A DNA stretch of 64,000 bases. Origin: Verrucomicrobiota bacterium. Lineage in GTDB: Bacteria; Verrucomicrobiota; Verrucomicrobiia; CAIQCK01. Location: assembly GCA_026397915.1 (NCBI GenBank), contig JAPLTX010000061.1:195200-259199 (forward strand), read 5' to 3'. Shown piece after piece: positions 24,990-36,283 of this stretch. The translations under genes and the position numbers were made by a program. The notes under the pieces were generated by a model that saw only the letters and a program-made list of their open reading frames with translations, was not told the DNA's origin and ran no database searches. The stretch's first letter is position 1; every line of letters begins with the position of its first letter.

Positions 24990-25110
24990 ATTCACAAACT
25001 GATTGAGGTTGAGACAAACTTCAAGCCAGACGTGTTGCGACTGAAGATCCACGTGCGCGTCGCATGCTCCGTTTCATTCTGTATCTTTGAGAAACTCATT
25101 GTTGTTTCCG

Positions 25111-25205
25111 ATTAAAGGCCGACATAATACCTTTAATCTACCTAATGTCAATGGACATTAGGTAGAAAGTTTTATCTCTGTAATATGGAAGAATAAGCAT
25201 GCTTA
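25111..25205. promoter_or_regulatory. Divergent cysI / Rrf2 control region with three palindromes
   Basis: This A+T-rich intergenic region (24990-25265) separates the divergent cysI operon and the Rrf2-regulator operon. It contains three separate perfect inverted repeats. The first is ATTAAAGG / CCTTTAAT (25111-25118 and 25130-25137). The second is a 12-bp arm pair CTACCTAATGTC / GACATTAGGTAG with a 4-nt centre (25138-25165). The third is TAAGCATGCTTA (25194-25205). The first two abut each other. Rrf2 proteins of the CymR class bind such sites, so these are candidate operators for auto-regulation and cys control. Which site serves which gene is not visible. Confidence 0.75.
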
Positions 25206-25265
25206 CTCGTGATCGTAAACTAATACTTGATTATCTCAATGTAGATTACTAACCTGCGCGCGATA

Positions 25266-25727
25266 ATGAAACTATCCTTGCGCGGTGAATATGCTTTGCG
25301 CGCCTTGGTTGTGCTCGGTGAGAATTACGAGAACGACATCGTTCGGATTCAGTCCATCTCCGATCAGCGGAGCATTCCGAAGCGTTTTCTGGAGCAGATA
25401 CTGAACGACCTCAAATCGGGAGGTTTCGTCGAGAGCCGGCGAGGCGTTGCGGGCGGCTACCGGCTCGCCCGCCCGCCGGAGGAGATTACCCTTGCCGCGC
25501 TCATTCGCTACGTCGAGCGGTCATTGGTGCCGCTTCCTCTGGTGAGCGCCAAGACCAACCGGAAGAACGCCCGCCCGGATGAAGTGCAAGCCGCAATCCG
25601 AAGTGTGATGCTGGAAGTGCGCGAAGCGATCCTGGCGGTTCTGGAGCGCGTGACCGTCGCTGATCTATGCGAGCGCGCCCGCAAGTTGTGCGGCGAACCG
25701 ACTGGCGGAGCGGACTACGTTATATGA
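25266..25727 (+). CDS. Rrf2 family transcriptional regulator, CymR-like
   Basis: A 153-residue winged-helix regulator. It starts MKLSLRGEYALRALVVL and has IPKRFLEQILNDLKSGGFV (recognition helix) and the wing SRRGVAGGYRLARP. The [Fe-S] ligands of IscR/NsrR (three Cys between about residues 90 and 110) are absent; the only Cys are at 135 and 142. It should therefore sense something other than an iron-sulfur cluster, as CymR does with the O-acetylserine-lyase complex. It is divergent from cysI, with palindromes between them, and is followed 25 bp later by a Cys/Met enzyme gene. It is the likely local regulator of sulfur assimilation. Confidence 0.9.
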   Translation: MKLSLRGEYALRALVVLGENYENDIVRIQSISDQRSIPKRFLEQILNDLKSGGFVESRRGVAGGYRLARPPEEITLAALIRYVERSLVPLPLVSAKTNRKNARPDEVQAAIRSVMLEVREAILAVLERVTVADLCERARKLCGEPTGGADYVI

Positions 25728-25752
25728 GATTGTCGCGAGCGGACGAAAACCC

Positions 25753-26910
25753 ATGACAACAGAAAACCAAGACGGATTCAGCACACGGGCCGTTCACAAA
25801 GGCCGCGGCTTTGCTGGCACGACCGGCGCCGTGATGCCACCGGTGTTCATGACCTCAACCTTCCAGAAGGACAACCCCGACGGCTTCGACTACACACGCT
25901 CCGGCAATCCCAACTTCCGCCTTGTCGAGGAAGCCATCGCCTCGCTCGAAGGCGCGCAGTTCGCCACCTGTTTCGCCAGCGGCGTGTCGGCGATCACGGC
26001 GGTAATCTCGTGTCTGAAGAGCGGCGACCTTGTGCTGGCGGAGGAGAATGTTTACGGCTGCACCTACAGGCTCTTGGAGCGCGTGTTCAATAAGTTCGGC
26101 CTCGTGACGCGCTACTTCGATCTCAGCCAGCCGGCCAACTGGGAAGAAATCCGCCGCCAGAAACCCGCCGTCGTCTGGCTCGAAAGCCCCACCAACCCGC
26201 TGCTGAAGATCCTCGACATCGCCGGCATCAACGCCGTCGCCGCCGAAACCGGCGCAACCGTGGTCGTGGACAACACCTTCGCCTCGCCTTACCTCCAGCG
26301 TCCGTTGGAACTCGGCGCGACGCTCTCGCTCTCGTCCACCACGAAGTATGTCAACGGCCACAGCGACTGCCTCGGCGGCATCGTCGCGACCAACGACAAC
26401 ACGTGGCACAAACGGATGCTCTTCGCCCAAAAGGCGCTCGGCCTGCAACCGTCGCCGTTCGACGCGTGGCTCACCACGCGCGGCCAGCGCACGCTGGCAC
26501 TGCGCATGGAGCGCCACTGCGCTAATGCGCTTGAACTCGCCCGCTGGCTGGAAACGCGCCGCGGCGTTCGCATGGTTCGCTACCCGTTCCTGCCGAGTCA
26601 CCCGCAACACGAGTTGGCCCGCCGCCAGATGAAAGCCGGCTCCGGCATCCTCATCGCGGAATTCGACTGTTCCACGGAAGCCGCGTTGAAGTTCTGCCGA
26701 AAACTGCGGCTCTTCACGCTGGCCGAAAGCCTTGGCGGCGTCGAGAGCCTTGTCTGCCATCCGCCGACGATGACGCACGCCCAAGTTCCCGCCGAGGTCC
26801 GGCACAAGGTCGGCATCGGCGACGGCCTCATCCGTTTTTCGGTTGGCATCGAAGACATCGCCGATCTGCGCCGCGACATTGACCAGGCTCTTACCGAGGT
26901 GATCGGTTGA
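25753..26910 (+). CDS. Cys/Met metabolism PLP-dependent enzyme (cystathionine synthase/lyase or OAH sulfhydrylase type)
   Basis: A 385-residue fold-type I PLP enzyme of the Cys_Met_Meta_PP family. It has FSTRAVHKGRG, the anchor YTRSGNPN, FASGVSAITAV, VVDNTFASP and the PLP lysine in SSTTKYVNGHSD (K198). The tail has SLGGVESLVCHP and RFSVGIEDIADL. Such enzymes make cystathionine or homocysteine, or cleave them, and paralogues cannot be told apart by eye. It follows the Rrf2 gene and is co-oriented with the next PLP enzyme, whose TTG start overlaps this stop by four bases. The operon links sulfide from cysI to Cys/Met synthesis. Confidence 0.9.
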   Translation: MTTENQDGFSTRAVHKGRGFAGTTGAVMPPVFMTSTFQKDNPDGFDYTRSGNPNFRLVEEAIASLEGAQFATCFASGVSAITAVISCLKSGDLVLAEENVYGCTYRLLERVFNKFGLVTRYFDLSQPANWEEIRRQKPAVVWLESPTNPLLKILDIAGINAVAAETGATVVVDNTFASPYLQRPLELGATLSLSSTTKYVNGHSDCLGGIVATNDNTWHKRMLFAQKALGLQPSPFDAWLTTRGQRTLALRMERHCANALELARWLETRRGVRMVRYPFLPSHPQHELARRQMKAGSGILIAEFDCSTEAALKFCRKLRLFTLAESLGGVESLVCHPPTMTHAQVPAEVRHKVGIGDGLIRFSVGIEDIADLRRDIDQALTEVIG

Positions 26911-28373
26911 ATTCGCGCGACTTGTTGCGAGAGCCGGTATGGAGGGCTGAGGAACTTGGCCGGCCGATTCCGGATTCCGTCCACGCGGTGTCGGTGGCGT
27001 TGCCGCGCTGGCGGGATGTTGTCGGCTACGAGGAGAAATCGCCGGAGGTGATGGCGCTCGTCACGAGCGGCTACCCACGTTTTGTGATCCATCCGCTGGT
27101 GCAAGAACTGGCGGGACATATTGGCGGCGGCAAGCCGTGCCTGCCGTTTCCATCCGCAAATGCGGCGGCGATGTGCGCGGATTTCGTCCGCAAGCATGGC
27201 AACACGGACGCGCAGGTGATCGCGCGTGACGGCGTTCACGGCGTCGTGACGACCGACGCCGGCGCGCTCGCGCTGAAAGCATTCTGGCAACACACCGGCC
27301 TTATCATCTCCACACGCCAAGCCGAAGCAATCCTCGCCGGACGCGGCGACAATGCCGATGCAGCAGAGGCGCGCCGCTCATTGCGTCGGCAACTGGCTGG
27401 CTTCTACGATTGTGCAGAAGATGACGTGTTCCTCGCGCCGACCGGCATGACGGCGCAGCTCGCCGCACTGCGGGCGGTAATGCAGCGCAGCCCCGGCCTG
27501 CCGACGGCCCAACTCGGCTTTCCCTACGTGGACACGTTGAAGCTCCAGCAGAAATTCGGCCACGGCGCGACGCTGCTCCACGACCTCGACACCATCGCCG
27601 ACGATTTGCACGCACTGATCCACAGCCGGTCGCTCGCGGCGTGCTTCGGCGAGATCCCCGGCAACCCGCTGCTTGGCTCGGCCGATCTCAGCCGCATCCA
27701 GCCGTTGCTGCGCGAGCACCGCGTGCCGCTGGTCGCCGACGACGTCGTGGCCACGCCGTTCAACGTGGACCTCAGCCGCCACGCCGACCTCATCGCCACC
27801 AGCCTCACCAAATACATCGTCGGCACCGGCGACGCGATGGGGGGCGCGCTTATCTGCAATCCGCGCTCGCCGCTCCACCGCGAACTCAAACCGATCGTGC
27901 GCGACCAACACGAAGAATTGTTGTGGGGCGAAGATGCCGCGCTGTTCGATGCCCAGGCGCGCAGCTTTCCCGACCGGATGAAACGGCATAACGTCAACGG
28001 CCTCCTGATCGCCGAGCGACTGCGCGCGCATCCGGCGGTGGAAAAGGTCTGGTATCCGAAGTGGGAATTCAGCGAAGCCTACGAAGCCGTGCGCCGGCCC
28101 GATGGCGGCTTTGGCTCGCTCATCACCTTCCTGCCGAAGAACGCGGAGACGACCTCACCACAGATTTACGACAACATGGCGGTTTGCAAAGGCCCCAGCC
28201 TCGGCACCGTCTTCACGCTCGCCTGTCCGTTCACGCTGCTGGCGCACTACACCGAACTGGACTGGGCCGAGTCCTGCGGCGTCTCGCGTTACCTCATCCG
28301 CATCTCCGTCGGCCTCGAAGACCCCGAAGAACTTTGGCGCCGCCTCGATAGCGCGTTGAGATCCGTTTCGTAA
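26907..28373 (+). CDS. Divergent cystathionine gamma-synthase-like PLP enzyme
   Basis: A 488-residue enzyme with a TTG start that overlaps the preceding stop (TTGA), so translation is probably coupled. It has an N-terminal segment of about 130 residues not present in the neighbour. The C-terminal PLP domain has VADDVVATPFN and SLTKYIVGTGDAMGG (Lys K302), then RRPDGGFGSLI, GPSLGT and YLIRISVGLEDPEEL. The usual YTRSGNPN anchor is missing. Length and N-terminal extension resemble the long fungal/plant-type cystathionine gamma-synthases. It could have a different substrate from the first gene. Family assignment is firm; the reaction is not. Confidence 0.8.
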   Translation: MNSRDLLREPVWRAEELGRPIPDSVHAVSVALPRWRDVVGYEEKSPEVMALVTSGYPRFVIHPLVQELAGHIGGGKPCLPFPSANAAAMCADFVRKHGNTDAQVIARDGVHGVVTTDAGALALKAFWQHTGLIISTRQAEAILAGRGDNADAAEARRSLRRQLAGFYDCAEDDVFLAPTGMTAQLAALRAVMQRSPGLPTAQLGFPYVDTLKLQQKFGHGATLLHDLDTIADDLHALIHSRSLAACFGEIPGNPLLGSADLSRIQPLLREHRVPLVADDVVATPFNVDLSRHADLIATSLTKYIVGTGDAMGGALICNPRSPLHRELKPIVRDQHEELLWGEDAALFDAQARSFPDRMKRHNVNGLLIAERLRAHPAVEKVWYPKWEFSEAYEAVRRPDGGFGSLITFLPKNAETTSPQIYDNMAVCKGPSLGTVFTLACPFTLLAHYTELDWAESCGVSRYLIRISVGLEDPEELWRRLDSALRSVS

Positions 28374-28539
28374 ACCTCGCCAACGTCGCAGGCAGAACGT
28401 TTCCTGTGTATTTCGTGTGAGCAATACTGGCGCGAGGTTCTTCTGGTGGGCGCGGCGTTTGCGAAAAGATGACGCAACGAAGGTTTGCGGTTTTCCGACA
28501 TGCAGGCTGTTTTCAGCACGTTGCGATTCCTTCGGACCG

Positions 28540-28556
28540 TTGGCATTGGTGCTGCA
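28540..28556 (+). promoter_or_regulatory. Candidate sigma-54 (-24/-12) promoter for hsp20
   Basis: TTGGCATTGGTGCTGCA has GG and GC with the exact 10-bp gap of a -24/-12 element. Three positions differ from the usual TGGCACG...TTGCA. It lies about 79 bp before the hsp20 ATG. A perfect 7-bp hairpin CTGCGGC/GCCGCAG (28575-28593) would sit near the 5' end of the transcript. No CIRCE-type GAGTGCTAA repeat is visible between 28374 and 28634. The assignment rests on one match only. Confidence 0.3.
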
Positions 28557-28634
28557 CTTACATGATGCGTGAGTCTGCGGCACGAGGCCGCAGCAGGTGG
28601 AACAAAACAAAATCTTAAAACGGAGGACAGAACT

Positions 28635-29096
28635 ATGTCACTGGTAAGATGGCATCGAACCGCAGAGCCGCTCCGAATGTTGGAGGGTCTGCAAGAGGAA
28701 ATGAACCGGCTGTTCAACACGTCGCTCGTCCGGTTCCCGGAATTCGGAACGGTGGAGGGTGCGGCGTTCTGGACACCCGCGCTGGACATGCATGAGACGA
28801 AGGACGACCTGGTGGTCCAGTGCGAACTGCCCGGCATGAAGCTCGAAGACATCAGCGTCAGCCTTCGGGAAAATACGCTCACCATCGAGGGCGAACGTAA
28901 GAAGGTCGCGGAAACGAAGGAAGAGAACTACTATCGCGTGGAGCGGTGGTATGGGAAATTCCATCGTTCGATGGAGTTGCCGACGCTCGTGGACGGCGAG
29001 AAGGTGCAGGCGACCTACGAGAACGGCGTGCTCAAGATTGTCATGCCGAAACGGCCCGAAGTGAAGCCGAAGCAGATCCAAGTGAAGGTTTCCTGA
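28635..29096 (+). CDS. Small heat-shock protein, Hsp20/alpha-crystallin family
   Basis: A 153-residue holdase. After an N-terminal arm (MSLVRWHRTAEPLRMLEGLQ) comes the alpha-crystallin domain (about residues 45-140), with PALDMHETKDDLVVQCELPG, then LTIEGERK and the edge strand YENGVLKIVMPKR. It ends in the IxI-like tail IQVKVS. Hsp20 proteins form oligomers that hold unfolding proteins for refolding by ClpB/DnaK. The ATG at 28635 is preceded by a strong CGGAGGA ribosome site at 28621. It is the first gene of a same-strand cluster with clpB and htrA, so the three probably respond to the same stress. Confidence 0.95.
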   Translation: MSLVRWHRTAEPLRMLEGLQEEMNRLFNTSLVRFPEFGTVEGAAFWTPALDMHETKDDLVVQCELPGMKLEDISVSLRENTLTIEGERKKVAETKEENYYRVERWYGKFHRSMELPTLVDGEKVQATYENGVLKIVMPKRPEVKPKQIQVKVS

Positions 29097-29148
29097 CGGG
29101 GACCACACCAGATCGCGTCGGCTCAACGGAAAGAACCATTGAAAGGTG

Positions 29149-29183
29149 AACGCCCGGCCGTTCGTTGGAGCGAGCCGGGCGTT
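29149..29183 (+). other. Inverted repeat between hsp20 and clpB
   Basis: AACGCCCGGC (29149-29158) and GCCGGGCGTT (29174-29183) are a perfect 10-bp inverted repeat with a 15-nt loop. No T-run follows, so an intrinsic terminator is not supported; attenuation or mRNA processing is possible. Confidence 0.5.
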
Positions 29184-29221
29184 CCGCCTTGATGGTGAGA
29201 AGCGCAGCGAGAGAGGACAAT

Positions 29222-31867
<2,646 letters not shown>

Positions 31868-31883
31868 CAAAGGTTGATAAGTT

Positions 31884-33353
31884 ATGAAGAACAATTGGAA
31901 GATCATCATCAGTTTTGCAGTCGGGAGCATTGCCGCGGCATGGCTTGTTGGCCACGTTGCGTCGCCCGTGACCGCCCAGACGCCGGGCGCTCCACCAGCA
32001 CAGGCGTTGGCGGCGGCGCAGTCGCTGAGCGACGCGTTTGCGTGGGTCGCCGACTCGGTGAAGCCCGCCGTCGTCAGCATCGTGGCGACCAAATACGTTT
32101 CCATGCCACGTAATTTTCACTGGTTCTTCACGCCCGGCGAAGACGACGAAGAACAGGATGTCACACCGCCACGCGGCCGTGGTGGCCGGGGTGAGACGCG
32201 CAAGTTCCGGCAGGAAGGCATCGGTTCTGGCGTCCTGATTGACAAGGACGGCTACATCCTCACCAACAACCACGTCGTCAAGGGCATGGATGAATTGAAG
32301 GTGTTCATGAACGACAAGCGCGAGTTCGACGCGAAGGTCGTTGGCACCGATCCGAAAACCGACCTCGCCATCGTCAAGATCAACGGCAAGAACCTGCCGA
32401 GCGTGCCGCTGGCCGATTCGGCGACATTGCGCGTAGGCGAGTGGGTTGTGGCAGTGGGCAGCCCGTATGGTTTGCCGCAGACCGTCACCGCAGGCATTGT
32501 GTCGGCGCTGGGCCGCAGCGGCGTGCTCGACGGTCGCGACGGCTACGAAGACTTCATCCAGACCGATGCCGCCATCAACCGTGGCAACTCCGGTGGTCCG
32601 CTGGTGAACCTCCAAGGCAAGATCGTCGGTCTTAACACGGCCATCTACAGCTCCAGCGGCGGCAACACCGGTGTTGGCTTCGCGATTCCATCGTCCATTA
32701 TCGCCGGCGTTTTGCCGAGCCTCAAAGCCGGCAAAGCCGTCCAGCGCGGCCAGCTTGGCGTGATGATTCAAGACCTGAACGAAGATCTGGCGCAGCAGTT
32801 CGGCGTGAAGCAAACCAAGGGCGTGCTCGTGGCGCAGGTGAACAAAGACTCCGCCGCCGAGAAGGCCGGCATCCAGCCCGGCGACGTCATCGCCCAATAC
32901 AACGGCAAACACATTGAGGACGTCAACGACCTCCGCAACCGCGTTGCTGCCACCGCGCCCGGCGCGAAGTCAACGATCATTGTCATCCGCAAAGGCAAGG
33001 AAGTCACGTTGCCCGTCGTTGTCGGCACCGCCACCGAGGCCGCGACCGCCGCCGCCGTTGAAGAGGAGAAAGGCGTGTCGAACCTCGGCATGACCGTCAC
33101 CAACCTCACCAAGGACTTGGAGCGCAAGCTCGACTGCAGGGGCGAGAAAGGCGTCGTCGTCACTGACGTGGACCAGAACAGTCTCGCCTACCGCCGCGGC
33201 GTCCGCGAAGGCGACCTGATCATTGAAGTCAACCGCCAACCGGTGACCGCGGTGGGCGAGTTTGAGAAAGCCGTCAAAGGCGCGCGCAACAATGTGCTGC
33301 TGCTGATCAAGAACAAGGAAGGCAGCCGTTTCGTCCCCTTGCACAAGAAGTGA
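31884..33353 (+). CDS. Periplasmic serine protease, DegP/HtrA family
   Basis: A 489-residue protein with an N-terminal membrane anchor or signal (residues 5-30). It has a trypsin-like domain with H130 in TNNHVV, D160 in DPKTDLAIV and S236 in RGNSGGPL. Two PDZ domains follow (about 250-345 and 365-485). It digests or refolds misfolded envelope proteins and can act in envelope-stress signalling. The sequence before the catalytic domain has an acidic and Gly/Arg-rich loop (GEDDEEQDV, then PRGRGGRGE), probably a regulatory LA loop. It starts 17 bp after clpB and may be co-transcribed, which would link cytoplasmic and periplasmic proteostasis. Confidence 0.93.
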   Translation: MKNNWKIIISFAVGSIAAAWLVGHVASPVTAQTPGAPPAQALAAAQSLSDAFAWVADSVKPAVVSIVATKYVSMPRNFHWFFTPGEDDEEQDVTPPRGRGGRGETRKFRQEGIGSGVLIDKDGYILTNNHVVKGMDELKVFMNDKREFDAKVVGTDPKTDLAIVKINGKNLPSVPLADSATLRVGEWVVAVGSPYGLPQTVTAGIVSALGRSGVLDGRDGYEDFIQTDAAINRGNSGGPLVNLQGKIVGLNTAIYSSSGGNTGVGFAIPSSIIAGVLPSLKAGKAVQRGQLGVMIQDLNEDLAQQFGVKQTKGVLVAQVNKDSAAEKAGIQPGDVIAQYNGKHIEDVNDLRNRVAATAPGAKSTIIVIRKGKEVTLPVVVGTATEAATAAAVEEEKGVSNLGMTVTNLTKDLERKLDCRGEKGVVVTDVDQNSLAYRRGVREGDLIIEVNRQPVTAVGEFEKAVKGARNNVLLLIKNKEGSRFVPLHKK

Positions 33354-33404
33354 TTGCCCCGTGTGAGAACATCGGGTCGCGGCTGTTGCGCGAAACGTTA
33401 ACGC

Positions 33405-34718
33405 TCAGGGCACCCTTGGCAGGATCGCCACGAGCAGGATTCTGAGCCGCGTCATCTTCTCAACAGTGATGATACCATGCGGTGTTTCGATGGTGTCGCT
33501 GGGGCGGGCGAGACGGCCCAAGTGGTTTGTGACGTAGCCAGCGATGGTATCAGCCTGATCGTCTTCGAGATTCCAGCCGAAGCGGTCGTTCAACTCACGC
33601 AGCCGCACGTCGCCGCGCACCAGCAGCCGGCCGTCGGGCATCTCCTGGATGTCCGGCGAATGCACTTCGGTCGCTTCCGGCACTTTGCCGAACACCTCCT
33701 GCACCACGTCGTCGAGCGTCACCAGCCCCGCCACGCCGCCGTGTTCGTCGGTGACAACGGCCAGCCGCCTGTGCCGCTGTTGGAAGTTGCGCAGTAGATC
33801 GTCGAGCCGCACCGTTTCTGGCACGAACAACGGCGCGCGGACCAGCTTGCGGATGTCGAGCGGCTCCTTCGACTGCCGTAGGTGACGGAACACGTCCTGC
33901 ACATGTAGGATGCCGATGATCTTATCAAGCGTGCGCTCATAGACCGGCAACTGCTGGTGATGGCTGCGCGCCGCGCGGTTGAGCAACTCCTCCGCCGGCA
34001 GCCCTCCGTCAAGCGCAACCAGGTCTGTGCGAGGCACCATCACATCGCGCGCCGTCAGGTCCGGCACGCGAAACGCCCGTTCCACCAGCTTGCCCTCCAG
34101 TTCATCTATCACGCCGGCTTGGCGGCTCTGGCGGACCAGAATCTGAAGTTCGTCCACGGAATGAACGCCATGCAGTTCGCTGCCAGGCTCCAACCCCAGC
34201 AAGCGCACGACGCCATTGCTGAACCCGTTCAGCCCCCACACCAACGGCCGCATCAGCGTCACCGTCAGTCTCATCAGCGGCATCACCCACAGCGCCGTCG
34301 CTTCGCCGCGCTGCACAGCCACGACCTTCGGCACCTGTTCGCCAAAAACCACGTGTAGAAACGTGATGAGCACAAACGCCAGCGTCACGGCGATCGTGTG
34401 CGCGGTGGCCTCCGCTACCCACGGCGTTGTCCAACTGAACAGTGGCATGAACATGTGCGCCAGCACTGGTTCGCCGACCCAGCCGAGGCCCAGACTCGCC
34501 ATCGTGATGCCGACCTGCGCGCCGGCGATGTAGGTGCCGAGGTCGCGCATGGCGGCAAGCACGGTCTTCGCGCTCGTCTGGCCCGCCGCAAGCAGTTCCT
34601 CCATGCGGCTGCGGCGCACACTGACCAGCGCGAATTCCGCCGCGACGAAAAAGGCGTTGGTCAACACCAGCGCGGCTACGCCCAGCAGTTTCAACAAGTC
34701 CCATGTTAACGAGTCCAT
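33405..34718 (-). CDS. HlyC/CorC (CNNM) family membrane protein with CBS domains
   Basis: A 437-residue protein with the DUF21 membrane domain (about 1-190, MDSLTWDLLKLLGVAALVLT then VAAEFALVSVRRSRMEEL). A CBS pair follows (about 210-330, ARDVMVPRTDLVALD and LRQSKEPLDIRKLV). The C-terminal CorC_HlyC domain (about 350-430) has LVRGDVRLRELNDRFGW. These proteins move or sense divalent cations, mostly Mg or Co, in the inner membrane. The start at 34718 is chosen because GGAGGA sits at normal spacing; a longer start has no such site. It begins 29 bp after lpdA in the same orientation and is probably co-transcribed with it. Confidence 0.9.
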   Translation of the reverse strand: MDSLTWDLLKLLGVAALVLTNAFFVAAEFALVSVRRSRMEELLAAGQTSAKTVLAAMRDLGTYIAGAQVGITMASLGLGWVGEPVLAHMFMPLFSWTTPWVAEATAHTIAVTLAFVLITFLHVVFGEQVPKVVAVQRGEATALWVMPLMRLTVTLMRPLVWGLNGFSNGVVRLLGLEPGSELHGVHSVDELQILVRQSRQAGVIDELEGKLVERAFRVPDLTARDVMVPRTDLVALDGGLPAEELLNRAARSHHQQLPVYERTLDKIIGILHVQDVFRHLRQSKEPLDIRKLVRAPLFVPETVRLDDLLRNFQQRHRRLAVVTDEHGGVAGLVTLDDVVQEVFGKVPEATEVHSPDIQEMPDGRLLVRGDVRLRELNDRFGWNLEDDQADTIAGYVTNHLGRLARPSDTIETPHGIITVEKMTRLRILLVAILPRVP

Positions 34719-34747
34719 ACAGTCTTCCTCCATGCGTCGCTAGATTC

Positions 34748-36112
34748 TCACGCCCGCTTGGGTAGATAAATGTGCACCGGCGAACCAAACGTCGCTTCGG
34801 CCGCCTCGCCGATGGCTTCGGCAAACGTCGGGTGCGCGAAGATCGTGTGAGTGATCTGTTCCGCTGTCGCGCCGAGCGAGATGGCGAGTGTGATTGCAGC
34901 GATCAACTCGCCCGCCGCAGGACCGATCACTTGGCCGCCGAGCAGCCGGTGCGTTTCGACGTCGGCGACAAGCTTCACAAAGCCGTCGGTTTCGCCGCTG
35001 GCTTGCGCGCGGCCGAGCGCGGCCATCGGAAACTTGCCGACGCGCACGGCGCGGCCTTGGGCTTGCGCTTCCGCTTCGGTGAGGCCGACGGAGGCGACTT
35101 CCGGATGCGTGAAGACCACGCCGGGCACGGCGGCGTAATCCATCGTCGCGCTGTCGCCGAGCGCGTTCGCCACCGCCACGCGCGCCTGCGCGCTGGCGAC
35201 GTGGGCGAGCGGGAACCTGCCGACGACGTCACCGATCGCGTAGATGCCGGGCGCGCTGGTTTCCATCTGCTCGTTCACCTCGACGTGGCCGCGCGCCGTC
35301 AGCTTCACGCCAGCGGCGTCGCAGCCAATGTCGCCAGTGTTCGGCACGCGCCCGACGGAAATCAACACGCGGTCGAAACCTGGCTCGAACTCGCTCACCG
35401 TCTCGCCGACGCGGACTTCGATGCCGGCCTTGCGGAAGAACTTGGCAAGCGTCGCACCCAACTCGACATCCATGCCGGGCAGCAAGTTGGCGAGCGCCTC
35501 GACGACGGTCACTTCCGACCCGAGCGCGCGGAAGATGCAGGCAAACTCACATCCGATGTAGCCGCCGCCGATGATGAGCAGCTTCTTCGGCGGCTCGGTC
35601 AAGTGCAGCGCGTGGTTGCTGTTGATGACGCGCTGACCGTCCACGGCTGGCAACCCCGATGGCGTTGGCGCGGGCCGCGAGCCGGTGGCGAGGATGATGC
35701 GCGGCGCGGTCAGAACATCATCACCAACCTGGACCCGCCCGCCGCCGAGCAACCGCGCGCGGCTGTTGACAAACTGGATACCGTTCTTCCGGAACAGAAA
35801 CTCCAGCCCTTTGCCCATTGCGCTGGTGACCTTGCGGGTGCGGCGAAGCATGGCGTCGGCGGCAAGCTGCGGAGTGCCGCCCGTGCTGGCCACCTCGAGG
35901 CCAAACTCGGCGGCGCGCTGCACGGTGCGGAACGCTTCGACGCTTGCAAGCAGTGTCTTGGTTGGGATACAGCCGAGGTGCAGGCAGACGCCGCCGGGCG
36001 GCGCGTCGCTGACGAGCGTGACGCGGGCGCCGCGTTGGGCGGCGCGGATGGCGGCCCCGTAACCGCCGGGGCCGGCGCCGATGACGAGAAGGTCTGGAGT
36101 GTCGTTGGCCAC
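34748..36112 (-). CDS. lpdA: Dihydrolipoyl dehydrogenase family flavoprotein
   Basis: A 454-residue pyridine nucleotide-disulfide oxidoreductase. It has the FAD-binding IGAGPGGYGAAIRAAQRG and the redox disulfide GGVCLHLGCIPTK (C43, C48). The second nucleotide-binding loop is GGGYIGCEFA, and the C-terminal interface domain ends with HIYLPKRA. It oxidises dihydrolipoamide with NAD in 2-oxoacid dehydrogenase or glycine cleavage complexes. No E1 or E2 subunit is adjacent, so it may serve a complex encoded elsewhere. The start at 36112 (MANDTPDLLVIG) is well placed, and 171 bp separate it from the divergent ABC transporter operon. Confidence 0.92.
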   Translation of the reverse strand: MANDTPDLLVIGAGPGGYGAAIRAAQRGARVTLVSDAPPGGVCLHLGCIPTKTLLASVEAFRTVQRAAEFGLEVASTGGTPQLAADAMLRRTRKVTSAMGKGLEFLFRKNGIQFVNSRARLLGGGRVQVGDDVLTAPRIILATGSRPAPTPSGLPAVDGQRVINSNHALHLTEPPKKLLIIGGGYIGCEFACIFRALGSEVTVVEALANLLPGMDVELGATLAKFFRKAGIEVRVGETVSEFEPGFDRVLISVGRVPNTGDIGCDAAGVKLTARGHVEVNEQMETSAPGIYAIGDVVGRFPLAHVASAQARVAVANALGDSATMDYAAVPGVVFTHPEVASVGLTEAEAQAQGRAVRVGKFPMAALGRAQASGETDGFVKLVADVETHRLLGGQVIGPAAGELIAAITLAISLGATAEQITHTIFAHPTFAEAIGEAAEATFGSPVHIYLPKRA

Positions 36113-36283
36113 AGTGGCCGCAGGTTAGCGGCGGCTGGCGGCGGCGGCCAGATTTTTCTGGCGGGCGCGCGACAAGTTTCAAGTTATGATGGCGACGTTT
36201 CGGAGAAAGCGGTAGATTTCGCCACAACCGTGGAAAAAACTGCTTGCGAATCTTAGCGGCTCGGTTTCTTCTGGAAGAGAAGC

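Noticed and set aside
28374..28634. CIRCE (HrcA) operator before hsp20
   Set aside because: No TTAGCACTC / GAGTGCTAA repeat is found in the 261-bp region.
29149..29183. Intrinsic terminator between hsp20 and clpB
   Set aside because: The stem is perfect but no run of T follows, and the gene spacing suits read-through.
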